64,000 nt of DNA, taken from contig QZCP01000612.1 in NCBI GenBank assembly GCA_003956705.1, forward strand, positions 81,304 to 145,303, given 5' to 3'. Positions 25,432 to 37,843 of this stretch are shown in pieces; position 1 is the first letter of the stretch, and each line of letters starts with the position of its first letter. The DNA is from Brevipalpus yothersi (lineage: Eukaryota > Arthropoda > Arachnida > Trombidiformes > Tenuipalpidae). The notes under the pieces are model-generated. The model saw only the letters and a program-made list of their open reading frames with translations, made no database searches and was not told the origin of the DNA. The translations under genes and the position numbers were made by a program.

Positions 25432-28140
25432 TTCTCCATCTCTTTCTATCTAGCTCACTTTGCACTCTCCTCTTCTTCGAATATTTTCAATGAGATTCGA
25501 AATGGTCCATCAGATATACACTCAAGAGATTTGAAATATCGCACTTCGCCATGGGTCTCTAGCCACATGATGAGAGTCGAATTTCGACCGATTGACTTTC
25601 ATTTCTATTTTCCTCTCTTGATTCGAGTTCGAAGGACGACAGATGCCTTTAAAAGTAAATCAAACCTTCTCATTCATTTTTTGGGGAGCCAAAAAAAGAG
25701 AATAATATCAATAAATAAAAGTTGCCTGTTGCTTGAGCTCCCATAGATTGAGAGAAATTTCACCTCTCCTCATGGCCAAGCTTTTATTTCTCTCTTTTTA
25801 TTCCCTCTCATCGCAGTAATTCACCGCTTTATATTTCCTCTTCTCTCTCCTCCTTTCTGGGACATCCCATATGATCTTCTCTCTCTCTCTCTTTCTCTTC
25901 CTTTCTTTCTTTCTTTCTTTCTAGCTCACTTTGCACTCTCGTCCTCTGTCTTTCTTGAGCATTTGATTTTATCACTCACTTTTCCTGAACCATTCTCTTG
26001 AAGCCACCGATTTATATGTCCCATTCACAAATGACTATTGAAAAAGATTATTTGCTAGCATCAAATGTCAGTGGTTGTTCCAAGTGCCTCAGTAGATCGA
26101 GTGCAAATTGGAGCTCTACGCAAGCATTAAAAACGATATGGAATAATGTTCCTATTCTCTGATCTCTATGGAATATATATATATTCAGAGGAAACATTCG
26201 AGCAGTAAAAAACTTGGCATAGTGGTTATGCATCAAGTGAAAGAAACATTCGAATTGTTCGATTTTCTTACTCCAAAGCGTTTTCTATTCTCCAATCGCT
26301 CTATTTCTTCTTTTCTCTATTTCCTCACTCAATTCTCTTGCACTATTCTTGACTTTTCATGCTCAATGAATTTTGCCCGCATGAGCAGGACTTGGTAAAT
26401 GAATACAAAGTGATTGGAATCGAAAAGAATAAAACATTTCGGATCTCTTAACGCATCTAAATCATCAAGTAAAGTCTTTCAACAGGTTACACAATGAAGC
26501 TCGTTCCATTATGGTCTAAATATTCTAGATTCAATTAAAGAGCAAAATTAACTGATACGATGTCTACCTGGGATAGACATCTGTCCTAACCTGCGATGTT
26601 GGGAACAAATTTGATTGCATACTCATGCCTACTTGATTCAATCATTTAGGATTTTCAAGTATTCGGTGATGGGATGATTGATATATCCATATATGCCTAC
26701 ATATGTATATATGGATATGATTACATGCGTTATGACAATCAAATTGATTCATTCGAATTTTTTAATCAGAAGATCATAGAACTTGCAATATATCAATGCT
26801 CACGGATGATTGGTCATGTCATTGGGTGCCGAATGTCAGACAGTCAAACTAGCAAGTCTACCCGCGCTATACCATTCAGATCATCTTTTCAAATTTGAAT
26901 TAGGTCTAACTTATCATCCAAACTAGCGGAGGACGGCAGCTCAGGAATATAAGGGGCCAAACAAGCCATGAGAGAAATTCATGAGATACCCTGCATTAAA
27001 GCAAAACCCCCTATGAAATCAATCCTCTCTGAATACACTCCGAATTAACGAGATGATTGTTTTCACCAATTCAACCTATCATCTGATGGTTTACCAGACT
27101 ATCGTTGCATACATCGTTGTATCTATCAGACAATCATACATTTATATGAGCATGAATAAAAGAGATGTTCAGATAAGACCTCTCCTCAAAACTGGACAGT
27201 GAAGTTTTTGTAACGTCACTCACAATTAGACCCCTTTTGAATGTTTTCTTAGTTGTTTTTCATCTTATTCAGGAACATTTCAATTCAATTCGCATCAGTC
27301 TTTTATTTGGATGATTCTCTTCATGGCATGCATCAAATTTGCTAGAACTATTGAATCATGGCATTTTCTTGATCGAGGTCCTCTATTGAGAAGGGATACT
27401 GTTCAGGTTTTGATTGTGAGCCCATCAAAAGAATGGGAAACCAACATAGAAATTACGAACTTGGTTCTGTGAGATGATCATCAGAGTCATTTCATGGACC
27501 AAAAAATTCTCGCTCGTTTGCTTACACAACATTTTGATCATTATCATCAGCAGCAGCATTGTTATCCCCTAACCCTTATCTTCACCCTTTTTTTATTCCC
27601 AGAATCTTTCCTCGCTACTCTTCTCTAACTATCTTCAAGTAAGATGTTGCAATCAATAGCATCTAACTTTTTCTCATTGGCCTGATAAATGCGAGATTAA
27701 TTACACCAAAGGCTCAAGGAGCAGCAAACATCGGTGCTTCAGAATTACGCCTAATGCATCGGATATTCTAGAGCACAAGGCACACCATGAGGAATGTCGG
27801 AATACCGAGAATGATGGATGTTCACTGAGAAAGCAAAGTCTCTCACTTTCTCTTCTTCAAATGGATCTCATCTTCCATTCGTTTCTCTCTCTTCACTCTC
27901 TCTTTCACAGCCTCCACAGCTTTACTAGAGAGTAAATCTCTTTCTAATAAGACCCAGAATGATGGAGTAGTTTTTAAATTTCTCCCAGCTCTCATTTCAA
28001 TATAGTGATTACATTAATTACGTATCAATCTTTTGGAGGAGAAAAAAAGTGGGGTAAAAGTTGGGATGAAGGGTGAGGGAAGAGGATGAGAGATGAAGAA
28101 AGGAAAGGATGAAAAACTGAGTGAATGATCATGAGGAGGA

Positions 28141-28143
<3 letters not shown>

Positions 28144-28206
<63 letters not shown>
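28144..28206. repeat. (GA)n microsatellite
   Basis: Its right-arm partner is the much shorter CT array at 60258-60290, so the array length differs between the arms. Confidence 0.95.
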
Positions 28207-28213
<7 letters not shown>

Positions 28214-30411
28214 GAGAACCTGGATTGCTTGGATGAAGATGGAGAATTTTCGATTCCAATCAAAAGAGAAATAAGCTTGCTACGACTTTTCCTGCTGTGT
28301 TTATTGCCGACTATATCATGAAATATATCTCACAATATCATGACAAGAGATCACCATTCAAAGAGGATGAACAATGAACACAAATTATCATCTCACTCCA
28401 AAATCTTCTTCTCTCCACCTTTTTCCTTTTTCCTTCTGCTCTTATCACTTTATCAGTATGAGTTGATGTAATGAATTCCTCTTGTCCGGAAGTGGTCAAC
28501 TATCAAACCTTTTATTGGTCCAACAAATGATGACAAGTTGACCAAAGAGAAGTGCTATTATCCGCATCATTTTCACACCTCATTCTCATCTCTTCCTCTT
28601 CTATTCCTCTTCTCTCTCATCTCTAAAGAATTCTCTGGACAAATATCACTGATCCTTACAGCTTTAGGATCTGTATCCTGTTTTCTATCAAGGCTCAGCT
28701 TTGTGATTGTAGAGCGTAAAACTTGTGAGGCGAGCATTTGAAAGATTGCAAACAATGAAACGGATGAAAAAGAAGCATTTGCTTGCTTGCTCTGATTAAA
28801 CTTCGCTCAATGGATCTGCAAGATCGACTGAATGCTTCTAATTAAACACAAAATTAATTGATACTCGAGAAGGTGAGGGAAGAAAAGGGTGAGAAAGAAA
28901 AGAAGGAAGAGAATGCAGATGAGGATGCTGGATGCTGGGTGCTGCATAATCGAGAGGATCGCTGCGACAGCTCTCAAAGTGGAGTTTGAAAAATGACCGT
29001 CAATGAAGTTCCATGTGATGAATGAACAATTCACTTTTCACCACATCCTTTTCATTGATCATCCTGTTCAATTATCATCATTATTCTTTCTCGAATTTAT
29101 AATTTCAGGCTTAGATAAAGGATACAAAGCAATGCGAAAGATGAGAATGTAACAAATGTTGATCATGATAGCAGCAACATTAGAATAAAAACAATAATCA
29201 TGATAATGTTCTCGAAAACTGGAAGATATTTGTTCATTTTTTGAGCCCAAGATTTAGAGCTTTGAAAACAGAGGAAACACATCACACTTCAAGCATACAG
29301 AGCAAGGAAAAGATATTCCTCACTTTTGTGTAAAAAGAAATCTGAAGATTAAACAAAACATTCCAGCTTATTTTCTAGACTATTATCATTATTGAAACAG
29401 CTGGAAGTGGCCATTCAGATAAGAAGAATTGGCAAAAGAATCGAGTATATTGAAAGCTACAAAAACAGAGAGAAAGCAAAAAGTCATATACTTCCGAGTC
29501 TGTGAAACTAGTCCAAACTTTGCGACTTTATCCTTCTTACTATTTGCTTATGTACTTGTACTTGTACATGTATTCAGATAATAGTGCAAACATGTGTTTA
29601 CTGATTTCAGAATGACATAAGAATGGTTGCAAGCTAGAATCTAGAGGTGAAGAAAGATCTGAAAACATACTAGTTTGTGGTTCGGAGCAGTCTTCTAGCA
29701 GTTGTGTATGTAAAACGCTTTGAACTTGGTATGCCACACTTAAGGTTGCTTTTCAAATGATCAAACTTTGCATGATAAACGCTAATTTGCATACATTCAA
29801 AGTGATTTTGTGGAGAGGAAAGAAGTCATTATTCGGTTCACTTTCACTTTTGTGTCTTTCATTCATCAATAGAACAGAGACCATTTGCCCATCTATACAT
29901 GCGTTCGAAACTATTCTTGGGAGATACAAAGTTATTCTTGCCTAACATGGCAGATTCTTACGAATATTCAAACGAAATACTCGAATTGGTTTGATTTTAG
30001 GTGATCAAGAAACTAAATCTTGGCACAAAATGCTTGCAACAACAAGCTGCTGACCATACTTCTTCCCTTTTTATTTTGTGAGGCTTATAGAAATAGCCAA
30101 AAAGAGAAAGAGAAAAAGAGAGAGAGCAATTACAACCAATTAATTACTACAGCTTTTAGGGTAGAAGAAAGGCACGAAATGAAGCCAAAAGTGAAGAAGT
30201 GCAAATGATTCAGTAAGATCAAGTGGCTCGGATGAGAATAGATGGAAGAGGAGGTGTGAGAAGGTTGGATAGAGTGAAAACAAATGGAAGATAATGGTGA
30301 TGATAATTTGTTACTTTTGAGGGAATACAAATTTTTCAGCAGAGAAATACGAAAATTGCATTGAGTGTGTGGAGAAAATTTTCTTGGAATCAAATCATAA
30401 CTATAAAATGA

Positions 30412-30633
30412 ATATCAAAGCGGTTGAGAAACTATGAATCTCTGTTATATGCATGCAAAAACAAATATCCAAGAGAATCCATAAATATCACAAAGCTAAA
30501 TAATGAAATAGGTGATGATCTAGCTGAGTGGATTCAAGAAAAAATGCAAACACAAATAAAGAAAGCAAATGAGTTTATTACATATGAGAGGGGAGCTCCC
30601 CTCTCATATCCTAGGATAACAGATCATAAGTAA
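30412..30633 (+). other. Unrecognised ORF spanning a divergent patch
   Basis: An open frame of about 73 codons following a stop at 30409. No ATG opens it; a TTG lies at 30424. It is charged and non-repetitive (for example LNNEIGDDLAEWIQEKMQTQ). The matching right-arm segment (about 57840-58080, minus strand) is largely dissimilar and does not preserve the frame until the last few codons (ITDHK). I recognise no family. It could be a decayed exon, a fragment of a mobile element or chance. Confidence 0.15.
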
Positions 30634-31355
30634 AAAAAATGGAGATGAAAATGAAGATAAACGCCTAAGAAGCGAAAAAAAAAATAAGCGAGAAACTTAG
30701 CATGTTTAGGAACTGAACTCAATTACACTTCCATTTCATGAGAACATTTCGTTCCCTTTCTTTTCTCTTTTTCAGATCATTTTGACCTATATTTTTGAGT
30801 AAATGTACTCCTTCTCTCGCTTCATTGACTCTTTTTTGTCCTCAATTGCCTTTCAGTTCCCTTCTTCCACAAACCATTGAAAGTGAAATCAAGTAGACAA
30901 TCATTGATAGTTCCTCTCAGAGGAATACAAGCTTCCCCAGTACTACATCTGTATTAATAGAAATGGTAGTATCTGTTGCTGAATTAGATGGATATTCATT
31001 CATATTTTCTGTGTTCATACATGTTCATACATGTATTTGAACTGTAAAAACACCTGATGGGTAAATAATGCGGATCAATTCTCACCAGGAGAAACTTCTC
31101 AGCGGTAAAATCAGCTAATATGATTTCTGAAGTCATCTCTAAGGAAAAGAGATGGATGATTTCTCTCGACTATCATATCTAAATCTAATTCAATTCCACC
31201 TCTTCGAGTGCGCTGTGCCTCAGTTTTTCACCTGAAGACTGACTCAAGAATGATACTCGAATATCCATGGCAAAATATCGCGGGCTTTGCCAAAACATTG
31301 CTTAATTTTTATAGCAAAGCCATGAGGAATGATTCTTCCCTCATAACATTGAAAG

Positions 31356-31358
<3 letters not shown>

Positions 31359-31427
<69 letters not shown>
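31359..31427. repeat. (GA)n microsatellite at an arm-block boundary
   Basis: About 34 GA units ending exactly where homology with the right arm resumes. The corresponding right-arm position, near 57063, has no such array. Confidence 0.95.
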
Positions 31428-31429
<2 letters not shown>

Positions 31430-31700
31430 GAACAGATAGTTGAATGTTTTCTCGTCATTCATGATAATACTTTGACTTTGTGATTTTATCCTCTCTCCAA
31501 GCTCATCTCTCTCCTCTCGTTCCCATCATGCTTTTTCACTTTTTTCTACTCCAAACATTCCATCTTCCTCCCTCTTCTATCTTTTAACTTCTATTCTCTA
31601 GTCAATGTAATTTTTCTCTCTCCATCTATTGACTCTTGTGCTTATAAATTCATTTGTTTTCACGCTAAAACCATTTCATGCCCTACCAAGTATCCATCAT

Positions 31701-31704
<4 letters not shown>

Positions 31705-31754
<50 letters not shown>
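31705..31754. repeat. (CT)n microsatellite
   Basis: Partner of the GA array at 56737-56786 in the right arm, with nearly equal length. Confidence 0.95.
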
Positions 31755-31756
<2 letters not shown>

Positions 31757-34700
31757 CTATTCGGAATCATTCTACACCATATCATCTGCTTATCTTCACT
31801 TTTCCTTTGATATTCCAACAGATCCATATTTGCTCACTCATTCCTCCTCGATCTTCTACCAACGCTTATTATTATTGCTATCATTATAGCCATTATTTTA
31901 CATCAGGAGAAAGGCTCAGATTGGCTTCATTATTATGCAAAAAATGTATCAAAAAAGAAATTCAAAGTCAATCATTTACAGTGTTCAAAGAATGGCAAGA
32001 ATAACTTTCACCTCCCATCAAGATACAAAAAAGCAAAGCGAAACAAAAAATAAGATCAACTCAGGCCAGTGAATTTTGTTGGAAAGGTTTCTATCAGAAG
32101 AGTGATATGAGTGGAAGAGAGTAATTCTCTAGTCTATTTGCTTCTACCAAGTACAGTACATAGCCTCAGGGGATGTTGTAATAATCAAATTACATGAAAA
32201 AAAACAATTAAAGCTCACTTTCTGTCGCTCTTTTTTTCCAGCTTCTAGTGTGTCAACTCACTTTGTTGAAGCTCAATACTTCATGTTCAATATGCACCTC
32301 ATTCATCGACCACAATCGAATGCTTATTCATCTAATTAGTCTTCTCTCCTCAAATATTCTCTGTTCTCACTGCATACTCTTGCTAAGAATTATTCATCTT
32401 CAACAGCCATTAGATAAAGAAAAAAAGTAAACCCTTTGATTCTGTCATTTCCACGACCAAAGTTCCGAGTTCCATGGGTTACATCTATTGTTTCCACACA
32501 GAGTAGATAGAACCTTGGTGAAGCTTCTCCTCAACCACCAGAGACACAATTCACCGAATGATTAAATCATCTAATCAACAGAAATATAAAAGCATTTCGC
32601 TTTTTTACTTCATCTTCTAGCCTCTCAGCAGCAGTACATGGCAGCTAACGCACAGAAGAATGTAGATCGATGAAAAATGCCGAGTTTGTTGCTACATTGT
32701 CTTCAATTAATTACAACCACTGGGTTATTTTTAATTAAATCATTTGCTTAATTATTTTCGGAAAAGTTTTCCTTTCATAATTGGCAGCCTATTGACAAGA
32801 AAAGTGTGAATATTTTTCATCTGCATTCATCTGCATACTTAAACGCATAAACTCTTGCTGTTTTGGGCGTTCTGTTGTCCAACTCAAGCCACATCATTTA
32901 CAGAGGCCTTTGGAATCAAGTAGGAAGAGTGTTGAGAATGAATGAAAAAGGTGAAAAAAAGTTGCATTCACATCAGAATGACACACACTGTTAAGAAGAG
33001 AAATTAATTATTCAATTTAATTTAGACCACGATCGCCGACATTTTTCAGCATTTTAGGGTATATTGTAATCAATTATGCATGAATAATTAGTCTTTACAA
33101 ACTTTTCTTCAGTTTTTCCCAGGAAAACTAGTGGCTCTCTCTCTCTCTCTGTTTCAAGATCGAGGGCTTGGACATTCCTTTGCCCACAACCAAAAATGGA
33201 ACGTTGCTGGATCCATTTCGGAAAAGATGATCAGGATAGATTTGAAATAGCTTTTTCGCCCTTAAAAAAGATGCATCATAATAAAATAAATGTGATCATG
33301 AAATATAGATATCTCAGTTTGAATAGGAACCGATCCTATTATTAACTGAAGTAAGGATTAAAAACAGTCAAAGCTTGTTGACCTAGCCTCAGGCCATTAG
33401 CTAGTTTCTTTCTGATCTTTTCTCTAGAATTTTGAGAACTTTTCAAAACACAGAAGTTATGGTGAATGAGTAGGAGTAGAAAAGTAGAAAAATTTAAACA
33501 AGAGAAATAAGAATAGAGAAAGAGAGAAAGTAAGTCGTCAAGAGAATACGAGTGAATATACCTTCCAGGCACCAAGGCGAGGTGATCAATTCGTTTGGAC
33601 CAAGAGTTCAGATAGCAGTGTGACATCTACTAATTGTAAGTGATATGAAGGCTACTTGATGGATCAAGTTGAAAAAGTAAATATTTAATTTTCATTGAGA
33701 TTTGTCTCTCAATATGCAGATTAGTATAGACTGGTTATTTGAAAAGATTCAACACATAACTGTTCTGATCAATATCTGTTCAGCAAGTTGAGCATGAAAA
33801 GATTCTCAGAAACGTCGAGCCCACGATGTGAGCCAGTGAATGTAATTTTAGCTTAACTCTACAATTCGTACAAGATGAACCCTAGAAAATGAAGTACATT
33901 TGAAACACCGAAGGAGTGGCGAAAAAGCTATCAGCTCAAAGTGATCATTTTTTCTTCTTCTTCTTCTCAACATTCGTACTGAATCAAGTGGAAACATTTG
34001 AGTAATAGAAAAGTAACCGAAAAACAATGAGGTTTCACTCAAAATTATCTGTTCAGAAATCAATTTAATTGAAATGAGGTGTGCAATTGTTATTTGGAGA
34101 TGTAGAAAAGAAATTCTCAGTTAGGCTAGTTTTTTTAATTGAGCTTGACCATTCCTCTTTTTCTTGTTTTCGATAGCCGTAGGAATTGGAAAACTTCTTT
34201 TGCTTGTAGATGGCTGAATTTGGGAATGGATGGTTTATTGCCGCAAGTATTTCTTCAGGATTTCCAGATACTATCGAAAAATTCATATTTTTCACCAGAA
34301 ACCTTTCTGTGAATGATTATGATTCAGGTTGGTATTGTACTACTGTTCTTTCTCAACATGTGCTCTTTCAGGCTTCAGTGAATTCGTCGTTATTGGTCCC
34401 TTAGAACCACGATAATTTCGGATCAAACTTGAACATTATGCATTATATGATTAGACAAGAATCATGATAAATAATCGGAGATTTAGGAGAGTTCCCTAGT
34501 TTAGTAGAAGATTTATCCGCTCATGATTCAAAAGAACTCCTATTGAATGTTCACTCTCAAATAAGAGCCTGTTTTGAGGCTTCGCTTAGAATGGCACGGA
34601 AATTGTGGACAATCAAGATGATTATAATGGGATGGAGATCACGAATTCTTTCGCCTCGAAAACATTTCTTTTCGCTTTGAAATCAGTCAAATATCTGGTA

Positions 34701-35143
34701 TATAAACTACCTCAGCACGCGTACGAGCACACTTTTGAGGCCAAATGAGATCTTCTCAACTATCTTTCGCATCTGTTTGTGTCCGCATTTTGGCGCCAAT
34801 TCTACCTCATTCGGTGACTTATGAGGTATACAAAAGAATCACAAAAGATCATCTTTTTCTCTTTTTTTCTCCTTTTTTCTCCTTCTTCTTCGAATCATGA
34901 CTAGATCATCATCGAGCATTCAAAGGCTCAAGCTTACCACAACCGAGAGATGGATCAGTATCAGTATCATAAGTTCGTCAACAGCTCAGTTGGAAGTATT
35001 CGTTTTCCTCTTCTGTTTTGACGGGCTCAGCAGCAGATGTAAATCAGCTCTCAAATGAAGCCAAGAAGAGTGGCCACGACTAAAGCTGAGTTTTTGAGCC
35101 TCTTTCTACCTCAAAAATACGACTAATCACAAAATGAATGATA

Positions 35144-35145
<2 letters not shown>

Positions 35146-35218
<73 letters not shown>
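35146..35218. repeat. (GA)n microsatellite
   Basis: About 36 units. The right-arm partner near 53165-53205 is a shorter interrupted CT array. Confidence 0.95.
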
Positions 35219-35222
<4 letters not shown>

Positions 35223-37574
35223 TTTTAAATAAAAAATGGAGCAACAATCACGAAAAAACGCTCTTGGTGATCCATACAATAGAAGCATATTTCATACTCC
35301 ATTATGAGCTATGGGCTCAGATGTAGTACAGATAGATGAGCTTTAGGAGTATCTAGAATGTTGAGGGCCTTTTCTCTATCTGATGCAGATAAAATGAGTG
35401 AGAAATACTTTTTTGATTGGATTTCGAATATCAGTCCAATATATTCAAGTATGCATGTAGATGAAAAAACTTGCCCCTTGAGCCATTGGAGATTCAATTA
35501 TCATTTGAGGTTTCTCTTTTTCTCCTAGTTTCACCAAACCACACACCAAACCATCACAAACCATGAATGTATTCTCATTATCACATCGAAAGCCTTCGAA
35601 CATGACCACAAACATCAATTCTGCCTTCTCATTTCGAGGCCTCATATTCTGTGGATTTAGCAGCTTCTATCAGCTCTAGATCATAGGTGAGGCTGAGCAA
35701 TCATTATTATATTCACTATTATCACTATTATAACCATGATGATTGAATCGAGGCGAGACCAGAAAAATTGTTATTGATAATGATTTGCTTTACGATCCTG
35801 CTGATAGATTAACGAATGGAAGCAAAATGAATAACATTGATACCAATGTTTTCTCACCCTATTCATATCACGTTGATGATTCTGATGATATGCCTCAGAC
35901 CATAAAGCTTGTGAGGTAAGAATGCAATAGTAATAATAAATCATTGCTCTCTATCCCCGTTTGGCTTCATAGAAAAAGGCTTGATGGAACTCGACTCATA
36001 AGGTCATATTTGTAAAAATATAAACAGCGTGATTCTATCAAACTGTATTGGACCAAAGATATCTCAGACATTCGTCGATGAATCAAGTATAAATGAAAGT
36101 TTCTAAGAAATCCCATGATGAACCAATCAGGACCAATGTCTCATGAAGAAATTCCCAATGAAGGATTCAATCTAGTAATTTAGATGAGGCATTTCAGATG
36201 TCGCAAAAAATTTAATCTTGAGTAATCGATTTTATCTGAGAAGTCAGACCGATAGTCATCCTTAGTAGTTCAAAAACCGTAAGATAGTCAAGTTCAGAGT
36301 TGGACGAAACAATCAATGGTATAATACCATTGGTATTAATAATTACAGTTGCTTCTCCTATGAGAAGATACAGTTAAAAAGAATTCAAAAAACATCCATC
36401 ATTCCCTGATGCCATGAGAATATTCGATATTCTCTCAGAAAATGTTTGTTCACGCATTCAACACTATATATCATCCAAAGTTATCTTCTTCGTTGTGAAT
36501 TATCATTCTTCTGCAGCGTTCAGGTGTAAAATGTTGAGCACATCAGCTTTATAGTGCTGCACAATAGTGAAAATGATAGATCTTGATAGATCTGACTTGG
36601 TTCAAGTTTTAGAAGGTGAGTTCGAATTTCATATCAAATTTTGAAAACATCTTCTGAATGAGCTGAGCTGTATGGAATCTGTATGAAATTCTCTCTCTAG
36701 AATATTCATTATTCTCTGAATCATCAATTATCATTCACAAAAAGATGACAAATAAGATAGAATACCATGTAGAGAGAACGTCGAGAGGCTGATCTTTTGC
36801 TCTTTTGGATTCGATTTCATTGAATATTTCAGCATTAATGGTTTGAATTAAATTTTTCAGATTCTCATAAAACTTCCGTATTTTCCTTTTGATGCACAGC
36901 TTTGAGCATTCTTCATTGTTCCCTAGGTAAAGAGCTCAACAATACCGATACCTGTAAGACTTTCGATTGTATTGCAATCTTGCTCAACATAGTTAGGTAG
37001 CAGTTTTCATCTCCATATTTTTCTAACTAAACACACTTTGGAAACTATTCATGAGCAATGTGAAATTCAATACAGTCAGCTGGATAGTTCAGAGAAGGTA
37101 TGAAAGAGTTTCCTTGGTTCAAGATACAGGATGTAGATTCGCAATCACAGAACTAATGTTCGAAGTATGTAATGAATTTAACGAAAAAGTCGCATACAAT
37201 CGTGAGTATGCTCAACACTATGCCCAATATCCTGATCTTATCACCAATACCTGATATTAGGATGATAGTTGTGCTTCAGCATGAATTGAATGATTGAATA
37301 TTAATCACTTGAATTATCGTTACTGGCTAAACGAGTAGCAGTATTGGTGTGGACAAGATAAAGCCAAAAAGTTACTTCATGTTGACAGTTGATTACGATG
37401 GGCAGCTCTCGATAATCTCACGAGATGATAATTTTTATGTGCTATCCAATCAAGAGTAAATTCTTACAACATATAACATAACATCGAATGATCAGAATCA
37501 GCCTTGAGGCTTGCTAGATAACTACATCAATTGCTACTATATCAAAAAAGAGCAAGAAAAAGTATTGCACTTAC

Positions 37575-37629
37575 CTTGCTGTTGTACAATCTTTATACAG
37601 AACATCAAAATCTTTAGTTGACAATAGTT
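37575..37629 (-). pseudogene. dac: Truncated inverted copy of dachshund exon 2
   Basis: On the minus strand these 55 bp are identical to the last 55 bp of the intact exon 2 (51060-51114). They encode the LSTKDFDVLYKDCTTA part of the Dachshund/Ski-Sno domain and end at the same gtaagt donor. Similarity to the intact exon stops abruptly at 37629, inside the codon before Leu, and the remaining 5' part of exon 2 and all of exon 1 are missing from this arm. The following intron sequence (37226-37574) is about 96% like the right-arm intron by eye. The copy cannot encode the domain by itself. Whether it is a real duplicate or a mis-joined allele is unresolved. Confidence 0.9.
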
Positions 37630-37758
37630 AAGATCATTTTGTGAAAATTCTGTTGAACAGTTGATACACCTGATATCGCATCTGAAAAATTTGCTGGTGG
37701 AACTGTTCACAATTCTTGATAAACAACACCAAACCAAACTTGAATCGACATGACTCAC

Positions 37759-37843
37759 CTGATAGTTTTTCCTTGGGATACTCCTTCGCGCTAGTCTTCA
37801 GATTCCTCTCCTTTGCAGATTTGATGAGGTATACTAGGTCCAT
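37759..37843 (-). other. Possible exon-like ORF beside the breakpoint
   Basis: In the left-arm segment that replaces dachshund exon 1 there is a minus-strand ATG at 37843 opening MDLVYLIKSAKERNLKTSAK and reaching a perfect donor (TCAG|gtgagt) at 37758. It is lysine-rich and non-repetitive. The family is not recognised and it is short enough to be chance. It is noted because it lies exactly where the two arms differ most. Confidence 0.15.

Noticed and set aside
28014..28321. Long ORFs made of repeated Ser-Leu or Arg-Glu dipeptides here and at 16871, 20880, 24336, 31359, 31705, 35146, 39811, 44905 and similar sites
   Set aside because: They are translations of (CT)n/(GA)n microsatellites, which are open in several frames. 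No non-repetitive conserved protein flanks them.
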